The translations under genes and the position numbers were made by a program. Below the pieces are notes generated by a model, which made no database searches, was not told the origin of the DNA, and saw only the letters and a program-made list of their open reading frames with translations. From positions 1 through 56,583 of IMG/VR virus record IMGVR_UViG_3300036785_000557: DNA of 56,583 bases; one strand, 5' to 3'. This stretch comes from a virus. Below, piece by piece: positions 7,416 through 14,960 of the stretch. Each line of letters begins with the position of its first letter. Within the stretch, counting starts at the first letter, position 1.

Positions 7416-7656
7416 TTCCGCGTGCCTTTCACATGTCGATTGAACATCAAGTCATTATCCATTGAAAAATCTACAAAAGTCGATTTGACAATGTAAAGCC
7501 ATACGCGTGACTGTTACAGCTAATCCGGCACTTTATGCTATTAAATTTGCGGGCGCATGTAGCGGCAGAATTTCAAAATTGTAAAGCATTATTTTGACGT
7601 TCGTTTGACGTTATTTTGCTGTTGATTCGGCACGCTCTTAGGCATAGGCGATTCCG
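7416..7656. promoter_or_regulatory. Divergent control region between early operons
   Basis: 241 AT-rich bases between a leftward operon and the rightward Cro-like gene. TTTGACGTT occurs twice 11 bp apart (7593-7601 and 7604-7612), TGTAAAGC recurs at about 7493 and 7580, and GTCGATT occurs at 7435 and 7480. These are candidate operators for the Cro-like protein. A perfect TTGACA is at 7485-7490, but I see no convincing -10 at the right distance. Confidence 0.6.
7454..7483 (-). promoter_or_regulatory. Candidate leftward sigma70 promoter
   Basis: On the minus strand, TCGACT (7483-7478) and GATAAT (7459-7454) are separated by 18 bp and point at the 7173-7415 gene. Matches to the consensus are 4/6 and 5/6. 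Confidence 0.4.
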
Positions 7657-7854
7657 ATGCAACTCCATGATTGGGTGAAAACTGACGAACGGAGCCAAGA
7701 TGAGATGGCCGCGTTTGTTGGCGTGCATTACACGACTTTTTCACGCTGGGTGCATGGCAAAAGTATTCCCTCAAAGCGCCATGCGCGTAAGCTCCGCGAG
7801 CTGACACACAACAAGGTCACCCTGATAGATTTTCACCAGACACACAGCGCGTGA
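7657..7854 (+). CDS. Cro-like HTH repressor (65 aa)
   Basis: Starts MQLHDWVKTDERSQDEMAAF; VGVHYTTFSRWVHGKSIPS forms the recognition helix region, and the tail KVTLIDFHQTH is usual for YdaS/Cro-type proteins. It is the first gene right of the divergent control region, the usual seat of a Cro-like switch protein. No full-length CI-type repressor with a peptidase domain was found nearby. Confidence 0.7.
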   Translation: MQLHDWVKTDERSQDEMAAFVGVHYTTFSRWVHGKSIPSKRHARKLRELTHNKVTLIDFHQTHSA

Positions 7855-7879
7855 CCGACTCTCGTAAAGGAACGAGTCA

Positions 7880-8467
7880 ATGCCTGAAGACTTTCAATCT
7901 AGTAATGTGACGGATGCGACGATCCGGGACTTCTATAAAAAAGCCGTTTCCGCCAAACAAGAGATGGAGCAAATTTCCGAGGCGCTGAAGTCCGCCACCG
8001 GGCGGTATCGTGTCATTCTGAAAGGCGCAAAAGCGGCCGGCATAGATCCAGACGACATCGTGTACGCGGTAAAGGTCCGGCACATGGATCGCGGCGATTT
8101 GGTCCGCCAGGAGCGCGGTAAAGCCCGCGTAATGCGTATCACCGGCCTGTGGCCAAAGATCCAAACCGAGCTGTTCTCCACCGACGCACCGACCACGGGC
8201 GCGCGCGAGGATGACACTATCGAGGTGGCTTACGATAATGGCCACCGCTGCGGCGTGACCGGCGAGCAGCGCGCGATCAACCCTTATTCCCCTGGCAGCG
8301 AGCAGTGGGCGGAATTTGATCGCGGGTGGTCCGTAGGCCAGGAAAAATTCACGCCTGCCAAGGGCGCCAAGGCCAAGGGCGTGAAGAAGGGTAAGGCCAA
8401 TCTGAAGCTGGTGGCCGATCCCACTGATATGCCCACTGACAGCGCGGTGGAACCGCTGTTCTCATGA
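7880..8467 (+). CDS. Phage protein with Rmf-like C-terminal motif (195 aa)
   Basis: ATG at 7880 after AAGGAACGAG. The N-terminal half is a helical region (DFYKKAVSAKQEMEQISEAL). Around residues 120-155, GHRCGVTGEQRAINPYSPGS then WAEFDRGWSVGQEK resembles ribosome modulation factor (GxxAGxxGxxxxxxPYxxxx...WxxGW). Rmf dimerises 100S ribosomes in starving bacteria; whether this protein touches ribosomes is a guess. A Lys/Ala-rich tail follows. Overlaps the next gene by 4 bp. Confidence 0.6.
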   Translation: MPEDFQSSNVTDATIRDFYKKAVSAKQEMEQISEALKSATGRYRVILKGAKAAGIDPDDIVYAVKVRHMDRGDLVRQERGKARVMRITGLWPKIQTELFSTDAPTTGAREDDTIEVAYDNGHRCGVTGEQRAINPYSPGSEQWAEFDRGWSVGQEKFTPAKGAKAKGVKKGKANLKLVADPTDMPTDSAVEPLFS

Positions 8468-8895
8468 AATTCACCTATTCAGAATCGGTCGCCATGGAGA
8501 CCTATGCGTGCTGCAATTGCGGCATGTTATTCTCCATGACGGCTGATTTTGTGCAGCGGCGGCGGCAGAATCACGACAGCTTTTACTGCCCGCAAGGTCA
8601 TGGCCAGGTCTTTTCCGGTGACAGCGAAAAAGAGAAGCTTCAGCGTGAGGTAAACCGGCTGAAACAGGACGCCGCCCGACTGGAAGATCTGACGATAGCG
8701 GCGCAGCGGCGGGCAAATACTGCGGAGGAGGAAGCGCGCCGCGCCCGCAAAGAAAAAGCCCGCATCGAGAAGCGTATCCACGCTGGCATATGTCCGGATT
8801 GCAATCGCAGTTTCGTCAATGTTGCGCGTCACATGACCACAAAACACGGCCTGAAATGCGATGAGCCACCTAAGCTAGCGTTGGTGAAGTCATGA
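8464..8895 (+). CDS. Zinc-ribbon, coiled-coil and C2H2 finger protein (143 aa)
   Basis: Residues 16-47 hold CCNCGM then FYCPQGH (zinc-ribbon-like); 55-105 is a long Arg/Glu-rich coiled coil; the end CPDCNRSFVNVARHMTTKHG is a C2H2-like finger. The architecture is known to me from phage genomes without a defined role. Gene overlaps on both sides (ATGA) place it in one operon with RusA and RecT, so a DNA-binding function in recombination or regulation is plausible. Confidence 0.65.
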   Translation: MKFTYSESVAMETYACCNCGMLFSMTADFVQRRRQNHDSFYCPQGHGQVFSGDSEKEKLQREVNRLKQDAARLEDLTIAAQRRANTAEEEARRARKEKARIEKRIHAGICPDCNRSFVNVARHMTTKHGLKCDEPPKLALVKS

Positions 8896-9509
8896 CCGGC
8901 GAGCTAATCCACTACGATGCCATGTGCCACGCTATCGCCGCTGCTTATGAGGTCGATGAAGTGAAGGACATTCGGGACAAGGCCCTCGCTCTGGAAATGT
9001 ATGCCCGACAAGCCGGAAACATAGATGCCGAAAGCCAAGCGTGTAAAATTCGGCTACGTGCCGAGCGCCGCTGTGCACAACTGATACGAGAACGAGAAAT
9101 GGCCAGGGGCACGCGCGGCCAATTAGCCGGCCGCGAGGCTTCTGGCGGTCGCGTCATCCGACCGCCAGAAGACCAACCAAAAACACTGGCTGAAATGAAC
9201 ATAAGCAAGGATCAATCGGCTAATTGGCAAAAGCTTGCCAATATTCCCGAGGCGGAATTTGAAGCTGCATTAGCCGAGAGTGAGCGGCCCACCACCAACG
9301 GCATAATTGCAAAATTTGAGCAACGGCCTAAGAGCAAGACGAATGAACAATCTCTGTGGTTATGGGGCCGTCTTTTAGATTTTGAGCGTGACGGCCTGCT
9401 CAAAATGTCTCAGTCTGAAATGTTGGCCGAAATGTCGCCTCACATGAGGGAAACTATAATTCGCCTTGCGCCCTGTGTGGCCGCTTGGCTTTTGGAGTTT
9501 GTGCCATGA
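8892..9509 (+). CDS. Conserved phage/plasmid protein (205 aa)
   Basis: Starts MTGELIHYDAMCHAIAAAYE followed by VDEVKDIRDKALALEMYARQ, a signature of a widespread phage/prophage family of unknown function. The middle carries a basic Gly-rich patch (ARGTRGQLAGREASGGR) and a region like ParB/HTH-associated proteins (DQSANWQKLANIPEAEFEAA). Possibly DNA binding. It overlaps its neighbours by 4 bp on each side. Confidence 0.6.
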   Translation: MTGELIHYDAMCHAIAAAYEVDEVKDIRDKALALEMYARQAGNIDAESQACKIRLRAERRCAQLIREREMARGTRGQLAGREASGGRVIRPPEDQPKTLAEMNISKDQSANWQKLANIPEAEFEAALAESERPTTNGIIAKFEQRPKSKTNEQSLWLWGRLLDFERDGLLKMSQSEMLAEMSPHMRETIIRLAPCVAAWLLEFVP

Positions 9510-9955
9510 CTGATGCGGAAGAATTAAGATCCATCGTGGTTATGATTATAGAAGATCATTCTGAGGTGATTAGAATGAGTCCTGATTGGATTGCCACTCA
9601 GGCGATGCAGGACATGAAGTTTGAGCGAGTAACACACCCTCTCGTTTACAGCGGATGCCATGCTCAACTTCAGCAAATCGCCCGTGAGAAATTACGCCGT
9701 AGATTTGATCTTACAGCGGATGATGCACCAACGCAGACCGAAATGTTTAGCGATGTCATCCAGCTCCGCTACCCCAAACACCACGCGCCCGGTGAAAACC
9801 CGGAATACGTTTATCGGGATTATATGACGGACGATGATATTGCTTTCAATGTCGCCCGAATGCGCGCCGTTGGCCGTGCGCTTTTGAAGCATGCTGACGC
9901 CTTGGAGCTATGGGGTCGTGAGAGGCGTTCTAGCGAGCCAAACGAATCAGCATGA
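9506..9955 (+). CDS. Hypothetical protein (149 aa)
   Basis: ATG at 9506 overlaps the upstream TGA. Helical, acidic; the middle part TQTEMFSDVIQLRYPKH is reminiscent of phage proteins found just before RusA. No enzyme motif seen. Its stop overlaps the RusA start. Confidence 0.5.
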   Translation: MTDAEELRSIVVMIIEDHSEVIRMSPDWIATQAMQDMKFERVTHPLVYSGCHAQLQQIAREKLRRRFDLTADDAPTQTEMFSDVIQLRYPKHHAPGENPEYVYRDYMTDDDIAFNVARMRAVGRALLKHADALELWGRERRSSEPNESA

Positions 9956-10416
9956 ACGCTCCGGTCGAAATCCGCTTTACCGTGCCCGGCAACCCAGTGC
10001 CCAAGGGCCGGGCACGGTCGCGGATCGTCACGGCTAAAGACGGCCGCCAATTTGTGACCCATTATACGCCGCCAAAAACCGAGAGCGAAGAAGCGGTGAT
10101 TCGATATTACGCCAGCCAGGAGATGGCCGGGCGCGAGCTTATGTCCGGCCCGCTGGCAATCCATATTTGCGTGTATCGCGCTATACCAGCGAGTTGGAGT
10201 CACAAGAAAATCAGGCTCGCAGATGCCGGTGAGCTGTTCCCGGTCATCAAGCCCGATTACGACAATTACGCAAAGATGCAGGATGCGCTTAACAAAGTCA
10301 TCTGGAATGACGACGCGCAAATTGTCGATGCCCACATTTACAAGCGCTATTCTAGCCGCCCTCGTATTTCCGTCATCGTCAAACAGAAGCTCTCACCTGG
10401 AGGTCTCAATGTCTGA
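9952..10416 (+). CDS. rusA: RusA-type Holliday junction resolvase
   Basis: 154 residues. The family signature is clear: KPDYDNYAKMQDALN at 100-114 and WNDDAQIVD at 118-126, giving the acidic residues (D102, D104, D120/D121) that bind metal in RusA. The N-terminal part VPGNPVPKGRARSR is also typical. It cuts four-way junctions made during recombination or replication. It directly precedes recT, overlapping by 8 bp, forming a recombination pair. Confidence 0.88.
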   Translation: MNAPVEIRFTVPGNPVPKGRARSRIVTAKDGRQFVTHYTPPKTESEEAVIRYYASQEMAGRELMSGPLAIHICVYRAIPASWSHKKIRLADAGELFPVIKPDYDNYAKMQDALNKVIWNDDAQIVDAHIYKRYSSRPRISVIVKQKLSPGGLNV

Positions 10417-12235
10417 AGAAACCAAAACACCCGCGCCTACCCGCGCTCAGTTCAAACCGCTCAACAAGGTGGATAATCTTGCTGAGTTGTTCAAACATCC
10501 AGATTTCAAAAACCGCATCGCCTCGGCCGCGCCCAAGCACTTCAACGCCGAGCGATTGTTGCGCACGATGGTTCTGGCCACCCAGAAGACGCCCAAGCTG
10601 CTGGAGGTAAGCCCGATGCAGATGCTTGGCGCGTGCATCACGCTGGCCGCGCTCGGCCTGGAGCCGAATACGCCGCTACAGCACGCCCATCTGATCCCGT
10701 TCGAGGTGAATAAGTACAATCCCACCACCCGGAAATTTGAGCATGTCAGAACGGATGTGCAGGTGATTATCGGGTATCAGGGCTACTTGGATCTGATCTA
10801 TCGCTCTGGCATGGTCGAGAGCGTGCATTGCGATGTCTATTACCGCGATGAGGAAGAATCAGGCGCATTCTCGTATGAGCATGGGTCAAAACAGCATCTC
10901 ACCCATAAGCCCAACGGCAAGATCCGGCCGCCCGAGGAGGAACCGGCCGGCGCGTATATGTACGCCACGCTGAAGGGTGGCGGTGAAGTGTTTGAGGTCA
11001 TGCCGGCCGCTAAAATCCATCTCATCCGGTCACGCAGCCAGGGCTTCCGGGCGGCCATGCGCGCCCATGACAACGCCATCCAGGACAACAAAGACCCGCT
11101 GAAGGATAAGCGCTACACTGAAGCGCCCTGGATCAAAGATCCAGAGTCCATGTGGCGCAAAACACCGCTGCGCGCGGGCCAAAAATGGCTTCCCAAGAGC
11201 ATTGAGCTGGCGGCAGCGGTTGCGGCCGATGAACGGCCAATCGACTTCTCCCAGATCACCAGCGGCGATATGGTGCTGGAGGGTACATTTGTCGTGGAGG
11301 ATGACACCGTGCCCGGCGAGGAAGCGCCCGTTACCACCGCCGCCAATACGCCTGCGCAGGCCCGTGAGGCGGTTGCGGAGAAGCCCCGGCAGACCCGGAC
11401 CACAAAATCCGCCAAAGAGGCCCCAGCGGCGGAAAAATCAGCCCCAGCGCCCGCGTCAGATGATGCTGTCACTTACCCGCTGTTCAACCCGTTTGGTGAG
11501 AGCGATGATGGGCCATTCGGCCCGGCTACAGATCCGGTGGAGTTCGCCAAGGATTTCCGGCAGAGCTGGAATACCACCCTGCCAGAGCATAAGCAGGCGA
11601 TGATGGAGGCGAATGCCAATTCCGTCACCGAGGCGATGAATCGTGATCCCGAGGCCAACACCATCCTTCAGGTGTTCGTCATCGAGATGGCCCCGAAGCC
11701 GGCCGCGCCTGACAAGGAAATCATCGAAATTTTTCCCGAGGAGAAATACGAAATTTCCCGCGTAAAAACACCTAAAGGCTCTTGGGATGTTATCGACTGG
11801 ACCAACAAAGCCAAGGCTCTCATGTCCATGTTGACCGATGTGGCGCAGTTTGGCACGTTTTACGAGGTGAATGCCGCCACGATCAAAGCGCTGCCCAGCA
11901 CGGCCCGCACTATCCTGGACAACTATCGTGAAGATCGTTTCCGCACACTGTCCGGCGGTGAGACCCAGGATGATGATATGCCAGGGTATGACGATGTTCC
12001 CCTGCCGGGCGAGGAGGATAACCCACCGGCCGAGAAAGACGAATGGCAGGAGATGCACGACAAATTTGCGGGCGATTTTACCAAGGCGGAAAGCCTGGGG
12101 GCGCTGAGCGAGATTGCCCGTAATGCGGCTGTGAAGGTGCAGCTCCGCAAGCTACAGGAGACGCGGCCGGATCTGGCGGATAGCCTAAACCAGAGATACC
12201 GGGCGCGTGAAACCGAGCTGCGTGGGCAGTCTTAA
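10409..12235 (+). CDS. recT: RecT single-strand annealing protein with long C-terminal extension
   Basis: 608 residues; ATG 10409 has GGAGG upstream. Residues 25-280 are RecT: ERLLRTMVLATQKTPKLLE, MLGACITLAALGLEPNTPL, DVQVIIGYQGYLDLIYRSGM and WIKDPESMWRKTPLRAGQKW. It would anneal complementary single strands. RecT is usually 270-350 residues; here about 290 extra residues follow an Ala/Pro/Lys-rich linker (360-400), including a region rich in acidic residues and a helical end. No RecE-like exonuclease or SSB gene is visible nearby, so the extension may carry a partner-binding function. Ends tail to tail with the holin candidate (4 bp overlap). Confidence 0.9.
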   Translation: MSEETKTPAPTRAQFKPLNKVDNLAELFKHPDFKNRIASAAPKHFNAERLLRTMVLATQKTPKLLEVSPMQMLGACITLAALGLEPNTPLQHAHLIPFEVNKYNPTTRKFEHVRTDVQVIIGYQGYLDLIYRSGMVESVHCDVYYRDEEESGAFSYEHGSKQHLTHKPNGKIRPPEEEPAGAYMYATLKGGGEVFEVMPAAKIHLIRSRSQGFRAAMRAHDNAIQDNKDPLKDKRYTEAPWIKDPESMWRKTPLRAGQKWLPKSIELAAAVAADERPIDFSQITSGDMVLEGTFVVEDDTVPGEEAPVTTAANTPAQAREAVAEKPRQTRTTKSAKEAPAAEKSAPAPASDDAVTYPLFNPFGESDDGPFGPATDPVEFAKDFRQSWNTTLPEHKQAMMEANANSVTEAMNRDPEANTILQVFVIEMAPKPAAPDKEIIEIFPEEKYEISRVKTPKGSWDVIDWTNKAKALMSMLTDVAQFGTFYEVNAATIKALPSTARTILDNYREDRFRTLSGGETQDDDMPGYDDVPLPGEEDNPPAEKDEWQEMHDKFAGDFTKAESLGALSEIARNAAVKVQLRKLQETRPDLADSLNQRYRARETELRGQS

Positions 12236-12447
12236 GGTGTGGGTGGCGCAGGGATCGCGGCGGTTGGCGGCGGCGGAAATTTGCCGCTGATAATCCGCTG
12301 CCCGACAAAATAGACGATCACCGTTAAGGCTGTAACGACATCGGGCGGCAGGCGAATATTCCAGAAAGTCAGCACATAGTTGATGATGATGACGATAGCG
12401 CCGGCAAGGATGCCTCCGCCACCAGATGCCAGTGTGGTGCTGTTCAT
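12232..12447 (-). CDS. Holin candidate (71 aa)
   Basis: Two hydrophobic segments, about 10-31 (GGILAGAIVIIINYVLTFW) and 37-53 (VVTALTVIVYFVGQRI), separated by a short turn, with a Pro-rich C-terminus. Small size, two spans and position at the end of the late block fit a class II holin. No endolysin gene is next to it, which weakens the call. Confidence 0.55.
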   Translation of the reverse strand: MNSTTLASGGGGILAGAIVIIINYVLTFWNIRLPPDVVTALTVIVYFVGQRIISGKFPPPPTAAIPAPPTP

Positions 12448-12448
12448 T

Positions 12449-13099
12449 TTATGCCATCCATTTGAAGAAATAGGGTGCGCCTACAGTTGCTCCGTAAACA
12501 TATATCTGTTCGACATCGCAAACGGTGCCGTTCACATAATATAACCCGCCAATAGCGATCTGCATCCCGCTTGTCACACCGCCAAAGAACGGATCTGCAC
12601 CGCCATAGCGGTCGGAGGGGTCATTTCTGATCGTGACCCATGGGGCAAAAACATACCCCAGACCAGGATCATCTATCACGATGGAGGTAACCACGCCGGC
12701 CGTCAGGACGCAGTGCGCTTGAGCGGGGCGCGCGGGCGTTTGACCGACAAAAAAGGTGGGTGATGCATAGCCCGGCAAACCCGCGCCACCCGGTCCAGCC
12801 CCGACTTGCTGCGAATATTGCTGCCCGCCCTGAAATTCGATGAGGGGAGGTGCTGTGAAGCCCTTCCCCCCATTGATGATGTTCACAGCGGACACAACCC
12901 CGCCCGTGATGACCGCCACAGCCCGCGCACTACCAAACTCAAGCCACAAGACCGCCGTTGACGTGTTTTGAAACACGTAATGGCTGCGCGAGAGCGGAAT
13001 AGGGCTGACGATCTGCGATGCTGTGGCGCTGGCAATCGTACCATCGAGCCGGTAGGAAAGGTCCGGTGATTGCTGCCCCCTCGATCCGATGAGATACAT
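12449..13099 (-). CDS. Virion-associated protein with GGxGY repeats (216 aa)
   Basis: Contains two copies of the repeat seen in other structural proteins of this phage: VVSAVNIINGGKGFTAPPLI near 70-90 and VVTSIVIDDPGLGYVFAPWV near 135-155. The rest is beta-rich (YYVNGTVCDVEQIYVYGATV). Located after the tail fibre genes in the late operon, so probably a tail or fibre component. Confidence 0.6.
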   Translation of the reverse strand: MYLIGSRGQQSPDLSYRLDGTIASATASQIVSPIPLSRSHYVFQNTSTAVLWLEFGSARAVAVITGGVVSAVNIINGGKGFTAPPLIEFQGGQQYSQQVGAGPGGAGLPGYASPTFFVGQTPARPAQAHCVLTAGVVTSIVIDDPGLGYVFAPWVTIRNDPSDRYGGADPFFGGVTSGMQIAIGGLYYVNGTVCDVEQIYVYGATVGAPYFFKWMA

Positions 13100-13110
13100 T
13101 TCGATTTTCC

Positions 13111-14292
13111 TTAGTTAAATTCCTCAACGATGACGATGCCGGGCTGTCCTGGTTGTCCTGCGATGGCGGGCTGTGTATTAACTGAGATGACGCCACCCAC
13201 GCCGGAGCCGTACCCGGTCCCGCCTGAGCCAGATGTTTGCGCTACGGTGGCGAGTATAATCCCTCCAGAGCCTAGTGCTGATGACCCACCCATGCCGCTG
13301 AGTAGTTGTCCCGCGCCTGTTCCTCCTGCCATGCCCACGCTGCCCCTATTGCCCGTTATACCTATAATCAGGATTCCTCCTGAAACTGTGCAGGCCGCAG
13401 GGGGCGGCGCCTGTCCTCCGACGAAGGCAAAACTTGTCTGTGCAACGGCTGTGCCTTGTGTGCTGGGAGGCCCGCCAGGGCAGGATACGAGACTGCCGAA
13501 AGATGAAATGCCGCCCGTGCCGCCCGGATTAGCTCCGGCTGCGCCTGCTGTGCCGCCCGCGCCTGCTGTCACGGTTACGCCGGAGAAGCCGGAGGTTAGC
13601 AGGTATTTGACGTATGATCCGCCCGATGATCCGCCTGAAGCACATATTTGCGTTGCGGTCGTAGCTGGACAGCCACTACCACCACCACCGCCTGCCTGGG
13701 CTTCTACTATGACGCTATTCGTGCCTGTGTCTGCTGTGTAAGTGCCACCCGTGCTGGTGCAGCCGGAAGCACAAAACGTCTGTATTCCGATCAAGCCGTG
13801 TCCCGGATAAAATGTGCCAGAGGCACCAAGCGCAAGCGTGTTGCCGCTGAGCGTGACTGTGCCGGTTGTCGAAAGCGTGGTCGCATGAACCGCTGCCGGT
13901 GTTGTGGCACCAATCGTGGTTCCGTTGATTGCGCCGCCAGATAAGGCAATCGTTGGTATCGTGACTGTGTTTGTAAATGTCGGAGAATTAATAGGCGCAT
14001 AAATTGCCGCCGCCCCCGCCGTGGTCAAAAGCGTTCCCGAGGTCGGGAGGGTTACGGTCGTGGTGCCCGTCACCGTGAACGTTGTCGAAAACGAGCCAGA
14101 GAAGGTGAGAGCGCCACCAACGCTGACTGGCGAATTGAATAGGTTGGTAATGGATGCGGTTTGCGCCGACGCGCCATTACACTTGATCTCAGAAAGATTG
14201 GATTGTGCTTGTAAAGGACCGAAACATTGTGCTGATGTTGAGGCTGGGGCGAGTCCTAGCAAGATAATGAGAGCCTTTAAGAGATGTACCAT
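13111..14292 (-). CDS. Tail fibre-like protein with signal peptide and Gly-rich C-terminus (393 aa)
   Basis: Begins with a convincing signal sequence (LLKALIILLGLAPASTSA, then Q), unusual for a phage fibre. Residues 40-160 are Thr/Ser/Gly-rich repeats like trimeric fibre shafts; from about 195 the chain is Gly-rich (GGGGGSG, GGTAGAAGANPGGTGG) and ends QPGQPGIVIVEEFN, the pattern of phage glycine-rich adhesin domains. Probably receptor binding. Overlaps the preceding spike gene by 16 bp; ribosome site GGGAG. Confidence 0.6.
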   Translation of the reverse strand: MVHLLKALIILLGLAPASTSAQCFGPLQAQSNLSEIKCNGASAQTASITNLFNSPVSVGGALTFSGSFSTTFTVTGTTTVTLPTSGTLLTTAGAAAIYAPINSPTFTNTVTIPTIALSGGAINGTTIGATTPAAVHATTLSTTGTVTLSGNTLALGASGTFYPGHGLIGIQTFCASGCTSTGGTYTADTGTNSVIVEAQAGGGGGSGCPATTATQICASGGSSGGSYVKYLLTSGFSGVTVTAGAGGTAGAAGANPGGTGGISSFGSLVSCPGGPPSTQGTAVAQTSFAFVGGQAPPPAACTVSGGILIIGITGNRGSVGMAGGTGAGQLLSGMGGSSALGSGGIILATVAQTSGSGGTGYGSGVGGVISVNTQPAIAGQPGQPGIVIVEEFN

Positions 14293-14960
14293 TTTGCACT
14301 CCCGACAAATGTAAATGTGTTGTTGCCGCCGGATACGATGGTCACAGGAGCATTAGCCGCCAAAGTTTCTATGGCCGCGCTCGATGGGGGATAACAGAGA
14401 AGATTATTCGCACCTCTGTTTAGCACCTTTATGCTGGTGCCAATCGGCAAGGCATTACCGGATAAATTATGGACCGGGAGCAAGACGCCGGTTCCTGCTG
14501 CTACAATCGTCACCACATTGATGTTTGTAGCCAGAAGAAGGGCCGTCGCTTGGTTTGTCCCTGTTGCAGTTAAACCTGTTGCCGATGACTCTGATAAGAT
14601 GCCGCCGATCACCACGTCAGATTCTAGGTTGGCAATTTGGGTAGCGGTCAGCGTTGTAAAAGTGCCTGCTCCGGTAGCTGTGGGAAGTAAAATGCGGACC
14701 CACTGTCCGATGAAAGTGCCATATGGCGTTATATAATTGTAATTGTCATCAAGGTGCGTTCCCAAGGGATTCCAGTAGAAGAATCCACCATTTCCATCGT
14801 TGACAACCGCGATACCTGCCAACATCACCGTCATGCCCGGAAGGCCAGTGATCGTCCGAAGCTGTGATGCGACGGCACCGCCCTGTATAAATGTGTTCAG
14901 GTTATCGGCAGATGCTACACCCTGGCCTTGGATGAACACATTTAATGCGGGTACGGTCAC
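14277..14960 (-). CDS. Short tail spike/adaptor protein (227 aa), paralogue of the next spike
   Basis: The first 100 residues (FIQGQGVASADNLNTFIQGG, QLRTITGLPGMTVMLAGIAV, FFYWNP) parallel those of the 541-residue spike at 14957-16582, so both share the same virion-attachment domain. The rest is a short beta-rich domain without the pectate-lyase-type motif. Overlaps the upstream spike gene by 4 bp. Confidence 0.65.
   Translation of the reverse strand: MTVPALNVFIQGQGVASADNLNTFIQGGAVASQLRTITGLPGMTVMLAGIAVVNDGNGGFFYWNPLGTHLDDNYNYITPYGTFIGQWVRILLPTATGAGTFTTLTATQIANLESDVVIGGILSESSATGLTATGTNQATALLLATNINVVTIVAAGTGVLLPVHNLSGNALPIGTSIKVLNRGANNLLCYPPSSAAIETLAANAPVTIVSGGNNTFTFVGSAKWYIS

Noticed and set aside
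13130-13741. 203-codon Pro-rich frame on the + strand
   Set aside because: Antisense of the Gly-rich fibre domain; Pro runs are the complement of Gly codons.
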